Origin: Herminiimonas sp. KBW02
GTDB taxonomy: Bacteria > Pseudomonadota > Gammaproteobacteria > Burkholderiales > Burkholderiaceae_D
Direction: 5' to 3'
Length of the DNA stretch: 64,000 nucleotides
NCBI RefSeq assembly: GCF_003852535.1
Contig: NZ_QAJP01000001.1
Span: forward strand, 1 to 64,000
The position numbers and the translations under genes are program-made. This document shows, piece by piece, positions 18,096 to 27,307 of this stretch. Positions within the stretch are counted from its first letter, which is position 1. Each line of letters begins with the position of its first letter. The notes under the pieces are model-generated. The model was not told the DNA's origin and searched no databases. It saw nothing but the letters and a program-made list of their open reading frames with translations.

Positions 18096-19139
18096 ATGAG
18101 TTCCAATTCCAATATTTCCCTTTCCTACCGTGACGCTGGTGTAGACATTGATGCCGGAGATGCTCTGGTCGAAGCGATCAAGCCATTTGCCAAACGCACC
18201 ATGCGTGAAGGCGTAATGGGCGGCCTGGGCGGTTTCGGCGCGATGTTCGAAATCAGCAAGAAGTACAAGGAGCCAGTACTGGTTTCCGGTACCGACGGTG
18301 TCGGCACCAAGCTGAAGCTGGCTTTTGAATTGAATCGCCACGACACGGTCGGCATCGACCTGGTGGCGATGAGCGTCAACGACATCCTGGTACAAGGCGC
18401 AGAACCTTTGTTCTTCCTCGACTACTTCGCTTGCGGCAAGCTGGATGTTGGCATCGCAACCGACGTTATCAAGGGTGTGGCCAAGGGTTGCGAACAGGCC
18501 GGTTGCGCGTTGATCGGTGGTGAAACCGCTGAAATGCCGAGCATGTACCCAGCGGGTGAATACGATCTGGCTGGTTTCGCTGTCGGCGCAGTAGAGAAAT
18601 CGAAAATTATCGACGGTACTAAAATTGCTCCGGGCGACGTGGTACTGGGTCTGGCTTCGTCGGGTGCGCATTCCAACGGTTATTCGCTGGTACGCAAAAT
18701 CATCTCGGTCGCCAATCCTGATTTGAATGCTGATTTCCACGGTCGCAAACTGGCCGATGTATTGATGGAGCCTACCCGCATTTACGTCAAACCTTTGCTG
18801 GCTTTGATGGCATCCATGGAAGTTAAAGGCATGGTGCACATCACCGGTGGCGGCCTGGTCGAAAACATTCCACGCGTGTTGCAGCCGCATCTGACTGCCG
18901 TGCTGGACAGCGGTGCATGGGACATGCCGCCATTGTTCAAATGGTTGCAGGAACACGGCGGTGTGGCTGACGCAGAAATGCATCGCGTCTTCAACTGCGG
19001 TATCGGTATGACCGTTATCGTGTCGAAAGAAAATGCAGACGCAGCGATGGCGCAATTGAAAGCGGCTGGCGAAACCGTAATGCGTATCGGCGAAATCCGT
19101 GAGCGTGCAGAAGGCCAGGCGCAGACTATCGTACTGTAA
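18096..19139 (+). CDS. purM: Phosphoribosylformylglycinamidine cyclo-ligase (AIR synthetase)
   Basis: Fifth step of de novo purine synthesis (FGAM to AIR). 347 residues, full length. Signatures are [14 protein letters not shown] near the start, [16 protein letters not shown] (nucleotide loop), [52 protein letters not shown] and [17 protein letters not shown]. purC, purE and purK lie 25 kb further on; purM is not operonic with them. It ends at a strong terminator. Confidence 0.97.
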   Translation: MSSNSNISLSYRDAGVDIDAGDALVEAIKPFAKRTMREGVMGGLGGFGAMFEISKKYKEPVLVSGTDGVGTKLKLAFELNRHDTVGIDLVAMSVNDILVQGAEPLFFLDYFACGKLDVGIATDVIKGVAKGCEQAGCALIGGETAEMPSMYPAGEYDLAGFAVGAVEKSKIIDGTKIAPGDVVLGLASSGAHSNGYSLVRKIISVANPDLNADFHGRKLADVLMEPTRIYVKPLLALMASMEVKGMVHITGGGLVENIPRVLQPHLTAVLDSGAWDMPPLFKWLQEHGGVADAEMHRVFNCGIGMTVIVSKENADAAMAQLKAAGETVMRIGEIRERAEGQAQTIVL

Positions 19140-19164
19140 AGCTCAGCGCTGACCAGCGCATAGC

Positions 19165-19203
19165 AAAAAGGCTGCGACACGCAAGTGTGGCAGCCTTTTT
19201 TAT
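19165..19203 (+). terminator. Intrinsic terminator after purM
   Basis: Stem AAAAAGGCTGC / GCAGCCTTTTT (19165-19175 with 19190-19200), extended inside by CACGCAAGTG with one mismatch. The A- and T-runs make it potentially bidirectional, serving the converging Anbu gene too. Confidence 0.9.
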
Positions 19204-19228
19204 TTGCCTGACGGCGCTTGAGTACTGA

Positions 19229-20119
19229 TCAGTGCTGTTGGTTATTGCTATTGCCTTCGTCCTGCGCCAGGGTCTGCAAGGGGCCAGGTGCGCTGATGGT
19301 TTTATCCATGCCGAACTGGGCCGGTGCCTGTATGCGCAGCGGCTGGTTCTTATGGCCCTGGCTGGACAGGACATTGCTGGTGGTTTCCGGCGCTGCGTTC
19401 CATACCGGATCGTGGATGCTTTCAAACACGCTCTTCAATTGTTTGGCCCAGGTGTTACGTATCATCTGGAAGTATTGATTGTGTTCGTCGATGGTGACGA
19501 AGCGGGTCACGGCCAGCTTGTCGGTTTCGTAGATCAGCAGATCCAGCGGCAGGCCGACCGAAATATTCGAACGCAAGGTTGAATCCATCGAGATCAGTGC
19601 GCACTTCGCTGCTTCATCCAGCGGTGTGTCCGGTGTAACGACGCGATCAATGATGGGTTTGCCGTACTTCGATTCACCGATCTGGAAGTAGGTGTTCTCA
19701 TCCTGCGATTCGATGAAGTTGCCCGCCGAGTACATCTGGAACAAACGACAGCGTTCGCCCTTGATTTGTCCGCCGAATACCATGCTGACATTGAAGTCGA
19801 TGCCGAATTCTTTCAGCGTACCGGCGTCGCGGTCGTGCACCATGCGGATTGCTTCACCGACAACTTGTGCCGCTTCATACATGGACGACACATTCCAGAT
19901 GCTCTTGCCATTAGTTGTTGTGTGTTCTGCAATGATTTGCCGGACTGATTGTGAAATCGATAAGTTGCCGGCAGTCATCAAGACCATCAGGCGTTCGCCC
20001 GGGATCTCGAAAACATTCATTTTGCGGAAAGTACCGACGTGATCAACGCCAGCATTGGTGCGCGAATCTGACAGAAACACGAGCCCGGCATCCAGGCGCA
20101 TCGCAACACAATAAGTCAT
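19229..20119 (-). CDS. Anbu: proteasome-like peptidase (ancestral beta-subunit family)
   Basis: 296 residues. The N-terminus MTYCVAMRLDAGLVFLSDSR has the Ntn-hydrolase pattern. If Met is removed, Thr1 is the nucleophile, with Asp17 (in FLSDSR) and Lys32 (TFRKM) in the expected T1-D17-K33-like positions. The bacterial Anbu family is a relative of HslV and proteasome beta subunits and shows this T(Y/F)CVA start. The C-terminal region is longer than HslV, as in Anbu. It is the last gene of a four-gene unit with a transglutaminase, an alpha-E protein and an ATP-grasp protein. The Anbu complex reportedly forms open rings and lacks an obvious unfoldase. HslV is not in the window. Activity is not shown here. 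Confidence 0.9.
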   Translation of the reverse strand: MTYCVAMRLDAGLVFLSDSRTNAGVDHVGTFRKMNVFEIPGERLMVLMTAGNLSISQSVRQIIAEHTTTNGKSIWNVSSMYEAAQVVGEAIRMVHDRDAGTLKEFGIDFNVSMVFGGQIKGERCRLFQMYSAGNFIESQDENTYFQIGESKYGKPIIDRVVTPDTPLDEAAKCALISMDSTLRSNISVGLPLDLLIYETDKLAVTRFVTIDEHNQYFQMIRNTWAKQLKSVFESIHDPVWNAAPETTSNVLSSQGHKNQPLRIQAPAQFGMDKTISAPGPLQTLAQDEGNSNNQQH

Positions 20120-20175
20120 GGTGAGCAGAGAAAAAGCAAAACGCGAATTTTACAGGAAGCCCGGCCTTTGTTCAT

Positions 20176-20982
20176 TTACTGAGCACACAGGGGCACGACT
20201 TTGACGCTTACGTCCAACGATTCTTCGCCACCGCCGCGCCTTACCCCGCTGACCGGTGCCGCCGAATCGTAGTCGCGCGCCACGGCGAGGCGGCAATGCG
20301 CATCGCTGGCAAAACAGGCATGCGTGACGTCTATGCTGACCCAGCCGGTGAAATCCAGTTCTTCGACCCAGACATCAACCCAGGCATGGCTTTCGGCATG
20401 GCCGGTACTACCGGAATCGATATAGCCGGAGACATAGCGCACCGGGATGTTGCGCGTGTGGCAGCAGGCGATGAATAAATGTGCGTGATCCTGGCATACG
20501 CCCTGGCCCAGTTGCAGGGCATCGTTGGCGGTGCTGGTGACGGCAGTTGCACCGCTTTGGTACGCGACTGCACCACAAATTGCTGCGGCCAGTTTGAGTA
20601 ATTCCGTACTGCTGGTGCCTTGCAGATTCTTTTCTGCAAATGCCTGGATGAAGTCGGTCGCTTCGGTCAGGCGGGTCGGCACGGTGAAGACCAGAGGCGA
20701 CAGTGCGCCGCTTTCCGGTAAACGTCCTCTGTCGAGTGGCAGTACCTCGACTTCGCCGGCGACCACGATGCGCACGGTATCGTGGCTGTCGGTAATGGTC
20801 AGCATATGACACAGATTGCCATAGGCATCGGTGAAGGCATGACGGTGACCGGATGTATCTATGCTCCATGACAGCATGTGCTGATGTGTTTCCACACGCG
20901 GCGTCAGGCGCAGTTGCTGGATCGTATACGTCAGTGGCGAGGTATAGCGATATAAGGTTTCGTGACGGATGGCTAGTTTCAT
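20176..20982 (-). CDS. Transglutaminase-like protein of the Anbu operon
   Basis: 268 residues. Begins with the bacterial transglutaminase N-terminal region MKLAIRHETLYRYTSPLTYT and contains the catalytic Cys-His-Asp module. The Cys is in LGQGVCQDHAHLFIACC (about residue 164), and the His is in GHAESHAWVDVWVEELDFTG, with the Asp/Trp in VSIDVTHAC. This architecture belongs to the family found beside Anbu genes (peptide N-glycanase-type fold). It has no signal peptide, so it is probably cytoplasmic. It abuts the alpha-E gene exactly (stop 20983, start 20982) and lies 56 bases from Anbu. Confidence 0.88.
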   Translation of the reverse strand: MKLAIRHETLYRYTSPLTYTIQQLRLTPRVETHQHMLSWSIDTSGHRHAFTDAYGNLCHMLTITDSHDTVRIVVAGEVEVLPLDRGRLPESGALSPLVFTVPTRLTEATDFIQAFAEKNLQGTSSTELLKLAAAICGAVAYQSGATAVTSTANDALQLGQGVCQDHAHLFIACCHTRNIPVRYVSGYIDSGSTGHAESHAWVDVWVEELDFTGWVSIDVTHACFASDAHCRLAVARDYDSAAPVSGVRRGGGEESLDVSVKVVPLCAQ

Positions 20983-21939
20983 TTATGCCGCCAATGGAAC
21001 GAGGAACTCGCGGCTGATGCGATTGCCCAGTTCGTAAATATGTTCAAGGAATTCGGTCAGGTAGTCGTGCAGGCCTTCCTGCAAGACATCATTGATCGAA
21101 GCGAACTTCAGTTCTGCATGTAGCTTGCCTGCGAAGCGCAAGGTGTCGTTATGCGGATCACCGGTGACCATGCTCAGGTTATTGACGACTTCGGTGAGTG
21201 AGGCCAGCAATGAACGTGGCATATCTGGTTTGAGCATCAGCAGATCGGCGACCCGTGCCGGTGTAATCGCATCACGGTAAACCTTGCGATAGATTTCAAA
21301 GGCGGAGACTGAACGCAGGATTGCCGCCCAGTAGTAAAAGTCGAGCTGGTTGTCGTGCCCCGGCTTTTCACCCGATTGCGCACTGGCACCGTGGAATTTG
21401 ACGTCGAGTATGCGCGCTGTGTTATCTGCACGTTCGAGGAAGGTGCCGAGCCGGATGAAGAACAGGGCCTCATCTTGCAGCATGGTGCCGAAGGTGACGC
21501 CGCGTGACAGGTGTGAACGATGCTTGACCCATTCAAAGAACTGGCTGGGGTCATGCTCGAAGTCGGTTTCATTCATCTGGTTATGCATTTCCAGCCAGGT
21601 GGTGTTATGCGTTTCCCAGACTTCTGTGGTCAGCGTGCCGCGCACTGCACGCGCGTTTTCGCGGGCCGAACGCAGGCAGGATGCGATCGATGATGAGTGC
21701 GACATATCGCGTGCCATGAAGTGCAGCACATCGCCTGGCGTCAGTTTTTCGTATTTCTGATCGAAGGCTTCCTGCAATTCCGAGATGCCGAGCGTGGCGC
21801 GCCAGCCTTGTTCGGCAGCGCGGGCAGATTGCGGCAACAGGGCAGTCTGGACATTCACGTCCAGCATGCGGGCGGTGTTCTCGGCGCGCTCAATGTAGCG
21901 CGCCATCCAGAACAGGTGATCGGCGGTGCGGCTGAGCAT
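20983..21939 (-). CDS. Alpha-E domain protein (DUF403 family)
   Basis: 318 residues from ATG 21939, one base after the ATP-grasp stop. An upstream in-frame start at 21978 would overlap the neighbour and is rejected. It starts MLSRTADHLFWMARYIERAE, the conserved DUF403/alpha-E opening, and is almost wholly helical with conserved stretches LRSARENARAVRGTLTTEVWE, DEALFFIRLGTFLERADNTARILDVK and DYLTEFLEHIYELGNRI. No enzyme motif is visible. It is consistently found with COG2308 ATP-grasp proteins. The role is probably structural or as an ATP-grasp partner. Confidence 0.88.
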   Translation of the reverse strand: MLSRTADHLFWMARYIERAENTARMLDVNVQTALLPQSARAAEQGWRATLGISELQEAFDQKYEKLTPGDVLHFMARDMSHSSSIASCLRSARENARAVRGTLTTEVWETHNTTWLEMHNQMNETDFEHDPSQFFEWVKHRSHLSRGVTFGTMLQDEALFFIRLGTFLERADNTARILDVKFHGASAQSGEKPGHDNQLDFYYWAAILRSVSAFEIYRKVYRDAITPARVADLLMLKPDMPRSLLASLTEVVNNLSMVTGDPHNDTLRFAGKLHAELKFASINDVLQEGLHDYLTEFLEHIYELGNRISREFLVPLAA

Positions 21940-21940
21940 A

Positions 21941-23359
21941 TTAGTTCTCCAGTATCCAGGTGTCTTTGGTACCGCCACCTTGCGAAGAGTTGACGACCAG
22001 CGAGCCTTCTTTCAGCGCGACGCGCGTGAGGCCGCCGGGCACCATCGAGATGGTTTTTCCGGACAGGACGAAAGGACGTAAATCGATGTGACGTGGCGCC
22101 ACGCCTGAATCGACAAAGGTCGGGCAGGCCGATAGTGCCAGCGTCGGCTGCGCGATATAGCCATCGGGTCGCGCGATGATGCGCTGGCGGAAACTCTCGA
22201 TCTCAGCCTTGCTTGAGGCCGGGCCGACCAGCATGCCGTAACCACCGGCGCCATGTACTTCCTTGACTACCAGTTCCGGCAGATTCGCCAGTACATAAGA
22301 CAGCTCATCCTTTTTACGGCATTGGTAAGTCGGGACATTGTTGAGTATCGGTTCTTCCGACAGATAGAAGCGCACCATGTCCGGCACGTATGGATAAATC
22401 GATTTGTCGTCAGCGACGCCGGTGCCGATTGCATTTGCCAGCGTCACACGACCGGAGCGATACACGGAGAGCAAGCCGGGTACGCCCAGCGTGGAATCAG
22501 CGCGGAAGGCCAGCGGATCCATATAGTCGTCATCGATACGACGATAGATTACGTCGACGCGCTTCGGTCCGCGGGTGGTGCGCATATACACCGCATTGTC
22601 ATTGACGAAGAGATCCTGTCCTTCGACCAGCTCGACACCCATTTGCTGGGCCAGGAAGGCGTGCTCGAAGTAAGCGGAGTTATACATGCCGGGCGTCATC
22701 ACGACCACGGTAGGATCAGTGACGCCGATAGGCGCGACCGAGCGCAGATTATCCAGCAACATGTCGGGGTAATGCGCAACCGGCGCGACCTGATGCCTGG
22801 CGAATAATTCAGGGAAGAGGCGCATCATCATCTTGCGGTCTTCCAGCATGTAGGACACGCCGGACGGCACACGCAGATTGTCTTCCAGTACGTAGAACTC
22901 ACCTTGTCCGGCGCGGACGATATCGACGCCAGCGATGTGTGCGTAGATATCTGAAGCGACCGAGATGCCCTGCATCTCAGGGCGGTACTGTGCATTCCGG
23001 AAAATTTGTTCGGGCGGAATGATGCCGGCCTTGACGATGTTCTGGTCGTGGTAAATGTCGTGAATGAACATATTCAACGTGCGTACACGCTGTTCCAGAC
23101 CCGCTTCCATATGCGCCCATTCGCGCGCGGTGATCATGCGCGGAATGATGTCGAAAGGGATCACACGTTCGGTACCAGCTTCATTGCCATAGACGGCGAA
23201 GGTAATGCCGACCCGGCGAAAGATCAGGTCGGCTTCCGCGCGCTTGCGGGCTACCGTCTTGGGCGACTGGGTCGCCAGCCAGGCTTCGAATTCACGGTAA
23301 TGGTCGCGTACATTGTTGCTTGCGCCATCTATATACATCTCGTCGAAAAATTTTCGCAT
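21941..23359 (-). CDS. Circularly permuted ATP-grasp protein (DUF404/407, COG2308)
   Basis: 472 residues from ATG 23359 (MRKFFDEMYIDG, the usual family start); an alternative GTG start at 23371 would add four residues. Conserved parts are FAVYGNEAGTERVIPFDIIPRM (nucleotide-site N-terminal segment), ILRPEQ-like IIPPEQIFRNAQYRPEMQ, VDIVRAGQGEFYVLEDNLRVPSGVSYMLEDR with the Mg-binding ENxR-type residues, and KEVHGAGGYGMLVGP near the end. The permuted order of ATP-grasp motifs marks COG2308 amide/peptide ligases of unknown substrate. It is the first gene of the Anbu operon. Confidence 0.92.
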   Translation of the reverse strand: MRKFFDEMYIDGASNNVRDHYREFEAWLATQSPKTVARKRAEADLIFRRVGITFAVYGNEAGTERVIPFDIIPRMITAREWAHMEAGLEQRVRTLNMFIHDIYHDQNIVKAGIIPPEQIFRNAQYRPEMQGISVASDIYAHIAGVDIVRAGQGEFYVLEDNLRVPSGVSYMLEDRKMMMRLFPELFARHQVAPVAHYPDMLLDNLRSVAPIGVTDPTVVVMTPGMYNSAYFEHAFLAQQMGVELVEGQDLFVNDNAVYMRTTRGPKRVDVIYRRIDDDYMDPLAFRADSTLGVPGLLSVYRSGRVTLANAIGTGVADDKSIYPYVPDMVRFYLSEEPILNNVPTYQCRKKDELSYVLANLPELVVKEVHGAGGYGMLVGPASSKAEIESFRQRIIARPDGYIAQPTLALSACPTFVDSGVAPRHIDLRPFVLSGKTISMVPGGLTRVALKEGSLVVNSSQGGGTKDTWILEN

Positions 23360-23436
23360 GGCGTCGCTCACTCATAGTTTTCATGGAGATGAAATCTAGC
23401 TATATCAAGAAGCATGCCAGATCGAGCGAGTGCTGC

Positions 23437-25473
23437 TTAGGGCGAGCGCAGGTGTTTCAGTAAGTCTTCTGTACGTTGATCGGGGGCGCGCGTCAGCAGA
23501 CTCACGATAATAATGGCACAAAATCCGGCAGGAACACCAAAAACTCCTGCTGAAATCGGCGCAATATTGAACCATTGCCCGGCTGCCGAGCCGCCGAAAG
23601 CGGGCAGGGTGTGGATCATGTAGTACGCGCATACCGAAAAGCCTATGATCATGCCGGCGATGGCGCCCAGCTGATTGGCACGCTTCCAGAACACACCCAG
23701 CACCAGGGCCGGGAACAGGGCTGAACCCGCCAGTGAAAAGGCGGCCCCGACCAGAGACAGGATGTCGCCCGGTTTCATCGAGGCAATATATGCTGCCACC
23801 AGCGCCACCATCAACAGCAGCAATTTGGAAACCGTCACGCGTTTCTGTGTCGAAGCATGCGGATCGACGGTTTTGTAATAGATGTCGTGCGACAACGCAT
23901 TCGAGATGGTGAGCAGCAAGCCATCGGCAGTGGATAGCGCGGCGGCCAGGCCGCCCGCTGCAATCAGGCCGGAGATGACATAGGGCAGACCGGCAATTTC
24001 CGGCGTCGCCAACACCACGATATCGACGTCCATGACGATCTCGGCCAGTTGTACGATGCCATCCCGATTGACGTCATTGATGCTGACCAGCGGATGCAGT
24101 TTGTCTATGCTGGCCCAATATGAAACCCATTCCGGTAATTGCGAAAAGCTGGTGCCTACCAGTGAACTGTAGATATCGTATTTGACCAATACCGCCAGCG
24201 CCGGAATGGTGATGTACAGCGCCATGATGAGGAATAAGGTCCAGAACACGGAATGCCGCGCTTCCTTGACGCTGGGCGTCGTGTAATAGCGCACCAGTAC
24301 ATGCGGCATGGCCGCCGTGCCCAGCATCAGGCAAAAGACGAGCGCGAGGAAGTTGTTGCGCTTGATATCCGACGCTTCCTTGCTGTCGCCGGGGAACGGT
24401 TCCGTGTGCCTGGTCGGCGGTTTGGCCAATTCGAGATTGAGTGCCCGCTCTTCCTTCCATATTCGTTCTGCTTCGTCGGCGTCGCGCGGATACGCCGCCA
24501 GTTCACGTGCGGTCTGTTTGATATCCTGCAGTGCGGCATTGCCGAGTTTGAGCGCTTCCAGGTTGTGCTGGATTTCGGCTCGGCCGTTTTCCCACGACTC
24601 GGGCAGGGTGGCCAGGCGGTCGTCCAGGTCATAGGCGCGCTGGCGGAAAATCGCCCGCACTTCTTTTTCCTTGGGGTCGTCGATCAGGACTTTTTCACGT
24701 TCGGTCAGTTGCGCAATTGCCGAACCGTAAGCGATAGGTGGTACTGGCATATTCGTATGCTTCATCGATAGCCAGACCACCGGGATCATGTAAGCGATGA
24801 TCAGGATGATGTACTGCGCCACCTGTGTCCACGTTACCGCGCGCATGCCGCCGAGGAAAGAACACACCAGGATGCTGGCGAGGCCGAGAAAGATGCCAAC
24901 GGAAAAATCAACACCTGTAAAGCGCGAGGTAATCAGGCCGACGCCGTAAATCTGCGCGACGACATAGGTAAACGAAACGATGATGGTGGCGATGACAGCG
25001 ATAACGCGCACCACATTGCTGCTGTACTGCCCGGTGTAACGCGCTGCCAGGTAATCGGGGATGGTGTACTGGCCAAACTTGCGCAGATAAGGTGCGATCA
25101 GGAGCGCAACCAGCACAAAGCCGCCGGTCCAGCCCATGATGTAGGCCAGTCCGTCAAAGCCCCACAAATACAGGCCACCGGCCAGGCTGATGAAGCTGGC
25201 CGCTGAAATCCAGTCTGCCGCAGTGGCCATGCCGTTGAAAAATGCCGGCACGCGGCGTCCTGCAACGTAGTACTCCTGCACGTCCGAGGTTCGACTGATG
25301 ACGCCGATGGTGGCGTACACCACGATGGTGGAGAACATGAAAACGTAACCTATCCAGACGCGCGGGAAGCCCTCGTGTTCGAGGATGGCGACACCAAACA
25401 GGAATAGCACAAAACCTACTGTGTACAGCAGGTAGTAGCGAACCAGGCGCTGGAAGAAGGACTTATCTTTCAT
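23437..25473 (-). CDS. Sodium:solute symporter, large subunit (VC_2705-like)
   Basis: 678 residues from ATG 25473, overlapping the small-subunit gene by 11 bases. SSS-family features include about 13 transmembrane helices, with AGRRVPAFFNGMATAADWIS near residue 65, QIYGVGLITSRFTG and GLAAALSTADGLLLTISNALSHD near 540. Between two helices (about residues 230-365) lies a hydrophilic insert of roughly 130 residues, rich in Glu, Lys and Arg (from LTEREKVLIDDPKEKEV to FPGDSKEASDIKR). This insert is typical of the VC_2705 subfamily and is missing from ActP and PutP. Substrate is probably a small carboxylate such as acetate; not proven by the sequence. Confidence 0.88.
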   Translation of the reverse strand: MKDKSFFQRLVRYYLLYTVGFVLFLFGVAILEHEGFPRVWIGYVFMFSTIVVYATIGVISRTSDVQEYYVAGRRVPAFFNGMATAADWISAASFISLAGGLYLWGFDGLAYIMGWTGGFVLVALLIAPYLRKFGQYTIPDYLAARYTGQYSSNVVRVIAVIATIIVSFTYVVAQIYGVGLITSRFTGVDFSVGIFLGLASILVCSFLGGMRAVTWTQVAQYIILIIAYMIPVVWLSMKHTNMPVPPIAYGSAIAQLTEREKVLIDDPKEKEVRAIFRQRAYDLDDRLATLPESWENGRAEIQHNLEALKLGNAALQDIKQTARELAAYPRDADEAERIWKEERALNLELAKPPTRHTEPFPGDSKEASDIKRNNFLALVFCLMLGTAAMPHVLVRYYTTPSVKEARHSVFWTLFLIMALYITIPALAVLVKYDIYSSLVGTSFSQLPEWVSYWASIDKLHPLVSINDVNRDGIVQLAEIVMDVDIVVLATPEIAGLPYVISGLIAAGGLAAALSTADGLLLTISNALSHDIYYKTVDPHASTQKRVTVSKLLLLMVALVAAYIASMKPGDILSLVGAAFSLAGSALFPALVLGVFWKRANQLGAIAGMIIGFSVCAYYMIHTLPAFGGSAAGQWFNIAPISAGVFGVPAGFCAIIIVSLLTRAPDQRTEDLLKHLRSP

Positions 25474-25747
25474 GTTCGCTATCGTTGTTGTATACGTCGT
25501 CGAGCCTGTGCATGCGCCAGCCGTAGAACGCGATGATGGCGACAAAAATCAGGATGCTGCCCTGGGCTGCCATGAAGAAGGAGATAGGCCAGCCGAGGAA
25601 GGTGTAGACCGACAATTGACGCGCGAAGAAGATCGCAGAGAAGGTCACCACGAACCACAATAACATCAGCCAGAAGGTCATGACTTTCGTGCGTCGCCAG
25701 TAGATACGGGCGCGCTCGGAAGTCTGTTCTCGCTGGCTTGTCGTCAT
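25463..25747 (-). CDS. DUF4212 small subunit of sodium:solute symporter
   Basis: 94 residues from ATG 25747; upstream in-frame ATGs at 25762 and 25765 would overlap the kinase more. Residues 1-22 are hydrophilic, then two transmembrane helices, MTFWLMLLWFVVTFSAIFFA and FLGWPISFFMAAQGSILIFVAIIAFYGW. This is the small (DUF4212) partner always found beside the VC_2705-like large subunit. Its stop overlaps the start of the large subunit, an arrangement of translational coupling. Confidence 0.87.
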   Translation of the reverse strand: MTTSQREQTSERARIYWRRTKVMTFWLMLLWFVVTFSAIFFARQLSVYTFLGWPISFFMAAQGSILIFVAIIAFYGWRMHRLDDVYNNDSEHER

Positions 25748-25748
25748 A

Positions 25749-27299
25749 TCAGATACTGCCATCAAAGAATGGTGCTGGTTGTTCCAGTGGCAGCGTGATA
25801 CGCATCAGGCAGCCTGGCGCTTTCGGATTTGTGCAGTTCGGATTGGTAAGGATATCGATTTCTGCGCCATGTTGCTGCGCAATTTCACGCACGATAGCGA
25901 GCCCCAGTCCGCTGCCTTCGACGTTGCTGCCGAGGATACGATAGAAGCGCTCAAAGATACGTTTGTGTTCGTGCGGGGCGATGCCGGGACCGGTATCCTC
26001 GACTTCGAGGAAGGCCAGTCGTGCTTCATCGTCAGCGCGCACACGGACGGTGGCGTGGCCACCGGCGGGGGTGTAGTTGAGTGCGTTGTCGATCAGATTG
26101 TTCAGCAACTCGCGCAACATGATGGCGTCGCCGTTCACCATGATGTGGTAGTCCGGTTGTTCGAAACCGAGATCGATTTTCTTGTTGAATGAAGTTTGCA
26201 CCCATTCCTGTACCGTGTCGCGCGCCAGTTCCGATAACTCCAGCGGCTGCAATGGCCGCGTGGTCGGCGTCTGGTTCTCGGCGCGCGCCAGTGCCAGCAA
26301 CTGGTTGATCATGCGGGTTGCGGATTTGGAACTCTTGGCGAGCTGCTCCAGTGATTTATGGATTTCGACCTGATCGGTCTGGCGCAGTGCCAGTTCGGAT
26401 TGCATACGCATGCCGGCCAGTGGCGTTTTCATTTGATGCGCAGCGTCGGCGATGAAACGCTTTTGTATCTTGATACTTTGCGACAGGCGCTCCAGCATTT
26501 CATTGAGGGAGCCGACCAGAGGCAGAATTTCTTCCGGTACGTAACCAGAGTCGATAGGACTTAAATCATCGGGACGGCGTTCGCGTATGCGTTGCTGCAA
26601 TTCGGCCAGCGGGCGCAAACCACGGGTAAGGGCAAACCACACCAGAACCAGTGCGATCGGCAGGATGATGAACTCCGGCACGATGACGCCCTTGATGATT
26701 TGATTGACGAGTTGCGAGCGCTTGTCCAGTGTCTCGGCCACCTGCACCAGGGCCAGCCTTGGTTCTACACTGAGTTGAGGTGAGGTCTGGGTCTTATGCA
26801 AATCGACATAGATGTAGGCGATACGTACTTCAGTATTGCGGATGAAGTCGTAGCGATATTGGGTGGACCACGGTGGTGGTGCTTCCAGGTCTTTCGGTAA
26901 CGGTATTTCGCCATCGCCTTCGACTATTTCACCGAGCGGGTTACGTACCTGGTAGTAAACATTATCGATGTCGTCGGCATGCAGGATGTCGGTGGCGGCG
27001 CCGGTCAGGCGGGTGACGACCTTGCCGTTGACTTCCTTGACCTGCTGCGCGACGACGGTGACTTTGTCATCGAGTGCACGATCAAAGGGTTCGTTCGCGA
27101 TGGACTTTGCGACCAGGTAGGTGATGGCAATACTGAGTGGCCATAACAGGAGCAGTGGTACCAGCATCCAGTCCAGGATTTCACCGAACAGAGAGCGCTG
27201 CGTGCGTTCTTCCGGCTGAGTCGCATTTGTACGCGGCGCCATAGGCTTGTGCGGCGTGCCGGCATCGGCTTGCGCATCGAGTCGTTGGGCGTCAGGCAT
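25749..27299 (-). CDS. Sensor histidine kinase, TctE-like (2CSK_N type)
   Basis: 516 residues. After a soluble N-terminus, a first transmembrane helix (about 38-60: LDWMLVPLLLLWPLSIAITYLV) is followed by a sensor region with the 2CSK_N-type opening ANEPFDRALDDKVTVVAQQV. A second helix lies at about 175-195, then a HAMP-like linker with RGLRPLAELQQRIRERRPDDL. HisKA contains FIADAAHQMKTPLAGMRM with the phosphorylated His; HATPase has LLNNLIDNALNYTP, VEDTGPGIAP and GSGLGLAIVREIA. 2CSK_N kinases commonly control tricarboxylate or carboxylate transport. The stop lies one base before the DUF4212 start. With the next gene it forms a two-component pair controlling the symporter. Confidence 0.92.
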   Translation of the reverse strand: MPDAQRLDAQADAGTPHKPMAPRTNATQPEERTQRSLFGEILDWMLVPLLLLWPLSIAITYLVAKSIANEPFDRALDDKVTVVAQQVKEVNGKVVTRLTGAATDILHADDIDNVYYQVRNPLGEIVEGDGEIPLPKDLEAPPPWSTQYRYDFIRNTEVRIAYIYVDLHKTQTSPQLSVEPRLALVQVAETLDKRSQLVNQIIKGVIVPEFIILPIALVLVWFALTRGLRPLAELQQRIRERRPDDLSPIDSGYVPEEILPLVGSLNEMLERLSQSIKIQKRFIADAAHQMKTPLAGMRMQSELALRQTDQVEIHKSLEQLAKSSKSATRMINQLLALARAENQTPTTRPLQPLELSELARDTVQEWVQTSFNKKIDLGFEQPDYHIMVNGDAIMLRELLNNLIDNALNYTPAGGHATVRVRADDEARLAFLEVEDTGPGIAPHEHKRIFERFYRILGSNVEGSGLGLAIVREIAQQHGAEIDILTNPNCTNPKAPGCLMRITLPLEQPAPFFDGSI

Positions 27300-27307
27300 A
27301 GGCTGGA

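Noticed and set aside
18087-19055. A 322-codon open frame opposite purM
   Set aside because: It matches no family and mirrors purM codon use; purM is complete on the plus strand.
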